Shown here: positions 1 to 9,300 of the stretch, piece after piece
Numbering within the stretch: the stretch's first letter is position 1
Layout: each line of letters starts with the position of its first letter
From: Bacteroidales bacterium UBA3724
Lineage (GTDB): Bacteria; Bacteroidota; Bacteroidia; Bacteroidales; P3
Length of the DNA stretch: 39,636 nt
NCBI GenBank assembly: GCA_002371315.1
Contig: DFHL01000048.1
Location: 227 to 39,862, forward strand
Reading direction: 5' to 3'
Translations under genes and position numbers: made by a program
The notes under the pieces: generated by a model
What the model saw: only the letters and a program-made list of their open reading frames with translations
What the model was told of the DNA's origin: nothing
Databases searched by the model: none

Positions 1-33
1 ACTGCGCTTCGCTTGTACGGTGTTACTAAGATT

Positions 34-50
34 AAGCCTCTCCGAGGCTT
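34..50. other. Small perfect hairpin at the left edge
   Basis: AAGCCTC, a 3-nt loop (TCC), then GAGGCTT. Frame 1 is open from base 1 to a TAA at 76-78, so the hairpin could be the tail of a gene cut by the window edge or a repeat downstream of one. There is no T-tract, so a terminator role is weak. Confidence 0.35.
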
Positions 51-78
51 CCTTATGGCAAATGAGGATAATCATTAA

Positions 79-272
79 TTCGATAAATCCGCAGGAGAAA
101 AAAAGATATATCCGCAGAAGAAATAAAGAGAGATTCGCAGATAAAACAAAGAGTAATTCGCAGTAAATAAAGCAGTTTAACAGAGTGTAATTCACATAAT
201 TCGATAAATTCGCAGTTAAGAATAAGACAAATTCGCAGGAGAAAAAAGATATAACGTTAGAACGACTAATTC
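79..272. repeat. A-rich leader with reiterated ATTCGCAG words
   Basis: The 5' region of the giant gene is made of short purine-rich segments separated by ATTCGCAG or ATCCGCAG, recurring about every 15-60 bp. The longer word GCAGGAGAAAAA(A)GATATA occurs twice, near 91 and near 235. No gene is visible in this stretch. It may hold the promoter and an unstructured 5' untranslated leader, but I could not place a clear TAnnTTTG promoter box. This is one of several different low-complexity families that fill gaps between genes in this window. Confidence 0.6.
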
Positions 273-333
273 GATGCATAACAAGAATATAACGGCAGTA
301 AACCTGCTTCCGACAATGAAAAACAGAGAGACA

Positions 334-3300
334 ATGAACTATAGAATGACTGTTATTTTTAAGAAACTTGTAATCCTTTTCGCAGCCCTGCTGCCAGCGT
401 TTGGCTTGCAGGCTCAATCTGTTACGACTGGTGTCACTATTGGCGGCGCCGTCTTTGGCGGCGGCCGTATGGCCGACGTCGGCGGCAAGACCGAGGTGAC
501 CATCGTCAACTGCGACACCATCTCGGCCATCTATGGCGGCAACGACATTGCCGGTACCGTCAGTGGTGCCGACGGTTCGACCATCGTTGTGGGTACCGTG
601 GCGGGCAATGAGCTCGGCGTTACCAATAGCCGCATCAGCGTGGGCTCGGTCTACGGCGGTGGCAACGGCTACTACAAGTACGATGGCAACAAGCCCGGTC
701 CCAATGTGGGTGTCAGCGTGCTGAACGGCCGCACCTTCAGCACCGGCGTCACCGAGGTGGACGGCACGGAGCCCTATATGACTGCGGGCACCATCCCCTC
801 GATCAGCAAGACTGCCATCACGGTCAATACCGACTTTGTGTTCATCGACTCCCTGTTTGGCGGTGCCAAGAATGCGTTTGTCACCAACACCGCTAACAAC
901 AGCACCGAGATCACCATCAACGGCGGCACCATCTATTCCGTCTTTGGCGGCAACAACTATGGCGGCACGCTGGGTGCCGGCTCGACGCACTTCATCACCG
1001 TGGCGGGCACCAAGACCGACAACAGCAGCTCGGTGAACCTTGGCGGCAACGTCCTGACCGGCCACGCCTGGACCAGCAACGGCAGCGAGCACGGTATCCG
1101 CTACCTCTTTGGCGGCGGCAACAAGGTGGAGGGCCAGAATGTCCACATCGTCGTCAACGGCGGCCAGATCGACACCTGCTTCGGTGGCGGCAATAGCGCC
1201 GACGTGGGAACCACCATCGTCGACGTCAACGTCACCAATCCGCTCTACACCCTCGCCCAGTCGCCCTATCCCTATGGCTCTACGGCAACCTACAGCACTA
1301 CGAGCAGCGTCTTCGACATCCGCTGCCTCTTTGGCGGCAACAACGCTGCCGATATGACGGGCCTGCCCACGCTGAACCTCACCAAGGGCGGTGTCCACAA
1401 CGTCTATGGCGGCGGCAACAAGGGTGTGATGCTGGCCGGCGTGACCTATGCCGACAACTATGCTATTGAAAATATAACCCCGACCAACAACGCCAACCAC
1501 AAGGAGGGTGCCAAGCGCAGCACCAACGTCGTCATCAGCAGCGCCGACTTCATAGCCGACACCGTCTATGGCGGCGGCCAGAGCGCCGGTACGCTCCACG
1601 ACACCTATGTCGAGATTGGCGGCGGCAACGTCGGCGTGGTCTATGGCGGCACCAACATTATGGGCCGCATCGGTGTCTTCGAGCCCACCATCGCTCCGCG
1701 CGACCTGGCCAAGACCAACGTCTATATCCACGGCGGCACGGTCCACAAGACCGTCTTCGGCGCCAGCAACGGTTTCTATCGCTGCCACAACGGTTTGAAC
1801 TATCTGGCTGGCGACAACCCCTTCTTTGCCGACGCCAATGCCTACGCCTACCTGGTTGGCAAGCCGACCCCGTCGGTCTTCAACAGCTATGTCTACATCA
1901 CCGGCGGCACGCTGTGCGGCAACGTCTATTCGTCGGGCAATATGGCCGCCGTCGGCAAGCCTGAAGCTGTCGACCCCTCGGGCGTGGTGCTCGACTCGGC
2001 CGGCATCGCCCTGCTCCACATCACCGGCGGCACCTTCGGCCGCGTTGAGGGCACCGACACTTCGTGGGCCAACATCTACGGTGGTGGCAATATGGGTAGC
2101 GTCTATGGCGCTGCCGACGTCATCATCAGCGGCAGCCCCATCATCTATGGCAACGTCTATGGCGGCAACGACAAGACGGGTCGCGTCTTCGGCCCGCTGC
2201 GTGGCCTGGCCTCGCCCAATACGATTACCGAGCTTCACAACACCTCGTCGAATGCCGTGGCTTCGGCCTCGCGTACCGACTATCCGGGCCTTCCGGCCGA
2301 CATCACCGCCGGCCAGCCCCTGCCGCTCAACATCCTGAATGCAGCCACCTACACCCTCGTCACCAACACTCCCAAGATCTACGGCAGCGTCTATGGCGGC
2401 GGCAACGGTGACTATATATATGTAGACACTTATGCCGAGAAGGCCTCGCGTGTGGCCAACGGCATCGCTCCCGACCACGTCGTCATCGACTGCGCGTCGG
2501 AGTCCATCACCGCCGACGAACGCAGCGCGTTTGTCGACCTCAATGTCGGCCAGACGGGCTACATCCGCCGCGTCTTCGGCGGCGGCAACAGCCGCACCGT
2601 TGGCTATGCTCCGCGCAGCAGCGGTAGCGCCGACGAGGGTCAGGTTTGCGTCTTCCTCAACTGCACCGACGCTCCGGCCAACAACACCGAGAATGTCAAC
2701 GTCGGCACCATCTTCGGCGGCAACAACAACGTCGAGATGAACAAAGTGCCCAGCATCGTGATGCTGCAGGGCAAGGTTGGCAAGGTCTATGGCGGCGGCA
2801 ACCAGGGCGCTATGACGGGCCTGGCCAACATCGCCTCGCTGCCCTTGGGCACCTACGTTGCCACACCGAGCCCCTCGGTGGTCGTAACCCAGAATATCTA
2901 TGGTGGCTGCAACGTGGCCGACGTCACCAACAACACCTACGTCAAGCTGACCCAGGGCATCGTCCTTGGCAATGTCTTCGGCGGCAACGACCTGTCGGGC
3001 GAGGTGGGCGTGGCCCACGTCATCATCGACGGTCTGGCCGGCGGCAACCTCTCCATCGGCGGCAACATCTATGGCGGCGGCAACGGCGACTATCCCTTCT
3101 ACCTGCAGCAGCGCGACGCCACCAACGGTGCCTACTACACCAAGAGAGATGACGAAGGAAACATAGTACAGGTCTATGCCAAAGGCAACCCCAAGGCTGA
3201 CGAGGGTGCCGAAGCCGGCGAGGCTGGCAAATACTGCTACAAAGATTTTGAATATTTCGACCTCGACGGCCGTCCCTACGTCGACAGCGCCGCCGTGGTG

Positions 3301-6300
3301 CTCAACGGCGAGTTCACCATCGACGGCAACGTCTATGGCGGCGGCATCAGCGGCGACTGCCGCAAGACCAACGTGCTGGTCGATGCCGAGAACGGCGTCT
3401 TCAACGGTATGATCTTCGGTGCCGGCCGCGGCCGTGTGGACAATATGGGTCTGCTCATCAACGGCACCTGCAAGGAACTCTATATCGGCGTGGCCCAGGA
3501 TGCCAACCGCGACGGCAAGACCGACGTCGACGGCAGCGGCAACATCGTCTACGGCACCGGCAGCGCTATGGGCAACGTGCTCGACACGGCCTGGCTCACC
3601 GTCAAGCGCTTCAAGTCGATGGGCGGCCGTAGCGCTATGTTCGGCGGCGGCCAGAGCGGCAATGTGCGCAACACGATGGTCACCTACGAGAGCACGGCTG
3701 TCAATCCCCTCGGGGCCCTCTATCTGGGCTGCCTGGCCTCGGACGTCACCGGCACGGCTACCGGCGTCATCGATGCCTATACGCCCACCGACGGCGACTG
3801 GATCATCGACACCCTCTATGGCGGCAACGACTTCACGGGCCGCGTGGAGCATACCAGGATGATTGTCAACAGCGGCATCTTCACCCACCTCTTCGGTGCC
3901 GGCAACGGCGACTACAACTACGACCAGTGGATTGCCAACCGCACCGACCTCAACGACGACCGCACCGCCCTGGCCCTCGGCGGCTGCACCGACACGGTGC
4001 CTTACTCGATGGACGTCAACATCGACATCAACGGAGGCGAATTCCTCAACACCGTCTATGGCGGCGGCAATATGGGCCTGGTTGGCGACCGCGATATGGT
4101 GGCCACCAATATGGTTGGCACCGTCAACGACCGTGCCAAATATATAGGTACTATTACTCTTAATATACACGACGGCGAGTTCCACCGCCACGTCTACACC
4201 GGCGCCCGCGGCAAGACCGATATGGAGGGCAGCACCTTCTTCGGCCTGAAAGGCCACGGCACCGCCGCCGACGGCCAGGTGCTCGGCAAGCAGCTGGCCT
4301 ACGCCCAGAAGATTCTCAATATGGATGGTGGCCACGTGATGTTCAGCGTCTATGGCGGCAGCGAGGCTGTCGACGACGGCTTCCCCTATGAGTGCATCGG
4401 CGCCGTGAACCACGCTACCGGCTCTTCCATCGACCACCGGTCCACCCAGCGCCCGTCGACGATTATGAACATCACCGGCGGCCGCATCGAGAAGAGTGTC
4501 TATGGCGGCGGCTATCAGGGCAACATCTACGGCTCGGTCTATGTCAACATCGGTATCGACGCCGTGCGCGACTGCCCGGTGTGGGAGAAGAGCTTCGGCG
4601 ACGTCAACATTGCCAGCTACAAGCCCAACCTGACCGACCACAGCGGATATAAGATGACCAACACCCTCGACGGCAGCAATAATGTCGTCAAGACCCGCGT
4701 GCCCGTCACGTCGAGCACCATTGCCGGCAACCCCACGCTGAAGAAGGCTGTCCTCAACCTTGAGGCTTCGGTCTACAACGCCAGCGACTGGGGCGAGGCC
4801 GGTGCCAATGCCTACTTCTTCACCCGCGGCGTGTTCGGCGGCGTGACCAACATACTCATCGACGGCAAGGGCTACTACACCTCGCTGACCAACCCCTTCG
4901 ACGTGGTCCTTCCTGCTATGGATATAGCCAACAGCGTCATCGGCGCCGGCACCTCGACCGAGGGCGGCGACATCAACCGCCTCATCACCATACGCCACTA
5001 TGGCGACTATTCGTGCCCCGACCCGTCCAAGACGCTCTTCTCTATCCAGCGTGCCGACAAGGTGATTCTCGACAGCGTCTTCCTCACCCTCTACGGCGAG
5101 CAGGATGCCTACTCGGCCTATGCTTCGCCGAGCTACAGCCTGTGCCGCATCGACACCCTGATTTTCCGCGTCGACAATATCCTTATGATCGAGTCGCCAG
5201 CCATCTATATCGGCAACTGGGCCAGCCTCAGGACCGACGAGGTGTATGATATCAACAATGCCGCGTACCAGTACGACAACGGGGTAGTCGCACAGCCTCT
5301 TGATAGCGGCGACGGTGTCACCGAAACATACAGCCAAGTACCCAACGACTTCTTCGATAACCTGATGGGTCATCCCAATGAAGGCGAGTCGTGCAACGAG
5401 AACTCGTGCCAGAGCCTCGGTATCTGTCTGCGTCTGCCCACCGAGCGTGGCCAGGCCACGAAAACCGCTGCCCGCAACGTGCTGATGATGCGTAACGGCT
5501 CGTATGTCAAGGTGTCGCCCTTCAAGGACCAGTACATCAACGGCACCACTACCGCCACCCCCGACGGCCTTGACGACCCGGGCCACGAGTTCGGCCACGT
5601 CTATGGCTGGATGTACCTGCTGGCGCAGGACGCCACCAAGTCGTATGTCTACGCCGACGTCAAGCGTGAGGCCGAGGGCGGCAACCCCGCTGCCAACCTT
5701 ACCGACGGCGGCTTTGTCTCGACCTGCTACTGCGACAATGAAAGCGGCAGCTATCATAACGAGATCGACTATACCAACGTCCACGTTCCGGGCGAGAGCC
5801 ACTACCGCTCGTGGACCATCGGCACCAACCAGGGCTCGCGCGTGCGCCACATCACCCTTGTGGCCAACGCCAACCCCGACGGCATCCTCAACACCAACTT
5901 GCCGTCAGCCACGTATCCTCTTTATACCAAGGATGCCAGCAGCACGACCGAAAATGTCACCGTCCCCATCACAGGCACCAGCGACAACCCCTTTGCCTAT
6001 GCCACCACGACGCTTGAGCTGCCCCCCGCAGACGCCGGCAACTTCTATGTCATCAACTCGGTGCTTATCGACCAGGACAACGGTGGACAGCTGCAGCTGG
6101 TGGACCTCTCCTATGAGAGCAAGGACGGCATTATGTTCCGTACCGCCAGCGACGCCACTACCAATCTTAAAGATATATACAACGACCCCAACTTCACCTT
6201 CGGCCTGGCCTTTGCCAGCAACGAGAACTTCCAGACGGAGTGCTGGAACAACAACTCGTCGACAACCCTGACTCAAATCACCAACGGCACCTTCAGCCGC

Positions 6301-9300
6301 GACCTTCTTGACGAGCACAACGAGCGCTACGCCTGCTGGAACCACTCGGTGATTTCGGGAAACCAGTATATCACCAACCAGGGTGGCTATATCTCCAATG
6401 CCATCATCCCCACCGCCATCGGTGCCATCCCGACGATGAGCTTCACGCTGACATACAGCAAGAACCTCAGCACCACCATTACACGCGACGTCGTCTTCAC
6501 GATGTACGAGTTTGACAGTCACGGCGATTTCGTCGGTCCCGTCGAGGTCACGGTCACCATTTCGACCGTCATCAAGGAATTCACCGACCTGGAGGCCCCG
6601 GTGCTGGCAATGTTCAACGAGGGCACCACCAACGAGTATGTGCGCAAGGTGACCATCCCCGCCTCGTTCCAGCAGCGCCACGTCTATATCACGGGCATCG
6701 AATGGCTGAAGGATAACCTTACGCCCTATACCTATCTGCCTTCGGGTGCAACCGACTCGGTTACCACGACGGTGTATTACGACCCGAGAAAGGCCAACTG
6801 GTTCAACCTGGAGGCCGATACCGGCGTGGCACCCAACAACAACAACCATTTCTCGGTGATTGTAACGCCCACGGAAAGCACCTCGGAGAACATCAACAAT
6901 ACCCTTGGATGGTACCACATCAACGAACGCGACGGTGTCGACGTCTTTGAAATTGCCCAGAAAGACTATGAGAGCAGCACCGGCAACAAATTTAATGCTA
7001 TAACCGATGTCAGCAAGGAATACCATTCTACCACTTACAACACCGATATTGCCAAGAAGGACCACGGCATCTGGCTTGGCACCCTCGACGGCCGCTCGAC
7101 GGCTTCGATTGACGTCAGCCTGAAGTTCAACGGCCTCTACTACTATCACGACCAGTACCCGACGCCGCTGGCCTGGGTGAAGCTGCATTGCGAATACATC
7201 AACACCAAGACCACCACGCCGACCGACAACAAGTTCGATATCCTTATCCAGATCCGCACGCGTCTGCAGGGCGACACCATCTATATGGCTCCCGAACCGA
7301 CCCTGACACGCACGGCCGTGTCGACCAACGGCTCGGGCGACGCAACGCTGAAGATGCACGCCTACGGCTATGGATACGACGGGTCGGACCATTCGTTTGA
7401 ACCTGCGGCAGGAGCCGTGCCCGACTATTCGCAGATCACCGCCGAGGCCGTCAAGATGTCCATCAAGAACAACCCAGACAACTACCTGCAATCCTTCAAG
7501 CAGGTTATGAGGATTTATGACGAGGGCGACGTGATTTCCATTATGGAGACCATCCCGATCGAGAACGGCGAAGAGCCTGTCACGGTGAAGGGCGAAGACT
7601 ACAGTATCATCCAGGTTATCCGCTATTCGGGCAACCACTACAAGTTCCCGACGCTGGCTTGCGCCAACTACAATCCGCTGATCGAAGTCAAGGGCAACGG
7701 CCACCTGACGATGCGCAACGTGTGGTTCAACGGTAGCGGCTGCACCCGCACCAAGGAGCCTGGCGACGGCGGTGGCGAGGGCTATACGCAGGTGGGTTCG
7801 GAGAAATACTATGACCAGCATCGCCGCGTCAATGCCCTGATCTATGCCAATGCGCCGATCATATACTGCCACGAGCACGGCGAGGCGGCATTCACCAAGA
7901 ACGTCATCTTCTCGAACAACTTCAACCGTACCGACAATGTAGCCCATCCCGACTCGATTTGCGGCGGCGCCATTGCCTTGGTCAACGACAATCCTATCGT
8001 TGACGGAGCGCGCTCGGGTTCGTCCCCGACCGTCACATTCGGTGATATGGGCCATATCTATGACAACGTGGTCTTCGACTGGAATGCTGCCACCACGGGC
8101 GGCACCACCGACTGGCTGCCGCACAACTACGGCGGCGGCGTCTATGTGGACGGTGGCCAGCTGCTTGTCGGAGGTGGCGACGGTGCCGAAGTCAACATCA
8201 AGCGCAACTTCTATATCAAGAATGCCAACCCCAGTTTCGGCATCGATGTGAAGACGGCTTATATGTTCACCGATGATTCCGGCGATTCTTACTCATCGCT
8301 GCCGTTCGATGTCTACTACCTCGACACGCTGAACAACTCTGAGTATTTCTCGCTGAGCAATGTCTACCTGAAACGCGACGCCGTGGTGTGCGACGCCGAC
8401 GGCGACGGCTCGGCCGAGAGCCTGGTGCGCCTCGACAAGCAGAACGATGTGGTCTACTTCCTCAGTTCGCTGAAGGAAACGTCGCGCATCGGTATCAGCA
8501 AGTGGTTCCCGGGCTATCGCTACACCAACCCCCGCACCACGGGCAGCAACTTCCTCAACGGGACTATGCCGCGCGACACCATCTCCATCGCACGTGTCGG
8601 CCGCGGCAAGGCCAACACGTCGGTCGTCGACAATAACTACAATAGCAAAATCTTCTTCAACGACTCGAGCTATTATTCGATGGGTACCCGCGCCAGCGGC
8701 AACACCGACCCCTCGTTCCAGAGCGAATATCCCAACGTGACCTACAGCGGCAACACGACGGACTATGCCAACTATAACGACAAGGTCTTCATCTTCCGCC
8801 ACTCGTCGCTGTCGCCCTACAATATCTATTTCCAGCGCTGCGCCTCGTTCGGCAAGGGTGTGACGCAAAAACTGGAGACCTCCAGCTGCTTTGCCAACAC
8901 CCAGGGTCTGCAGTACAATGACTACGAGTATGGTGACAGCATTTCGTACCACATCAACGGTGCCGCCACCTGTGCCCTTGCTATGGACACGCTGCGCTAC
9001 CGCGTGGGCGGCGGTTTCTTCCCCTACACCTACAGCTGGTATGACGTCAGCGAAATCGAAGGCGGCGGAACCAAAAACACCCTGCTGCACACCCGCACCA
9101 CCGTCGGCTCGAATGCCATCAGCCGTTTCGGCTCGAACGAGTATGCCGACCTGCGCCGTGCCGCTGAGTTCGACACCCTCGTGTTCCGTACCGAGGTGGC
9201 CACCAGCGCCAACCGTATCAACTACACCTTCAGGGCTGTGGCCAACGACCTGACGGGCAACTGCCCCGTGACGCAGGATGTCAAAATCCGCGTCGTCAAG

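Noticed and set aside
1..78. Open frame at the left edge (ends at TAA 76-78) as the end of an upstream gene
   Set aside because: Only 25 codons, no recognisable family, and the sequence contains a repeat-like hairpin (AAGCCTC/GAGGCTT), so a coding end cannot be supported.
5905..8124. Long open frame antisense to the giant gene (739 codons)
   Set aside because: A typical artefact of a high-GC third codon position; it is valine-, arginine- and glycine-rich, has no domain, and lies wholly within a well-supported gene.
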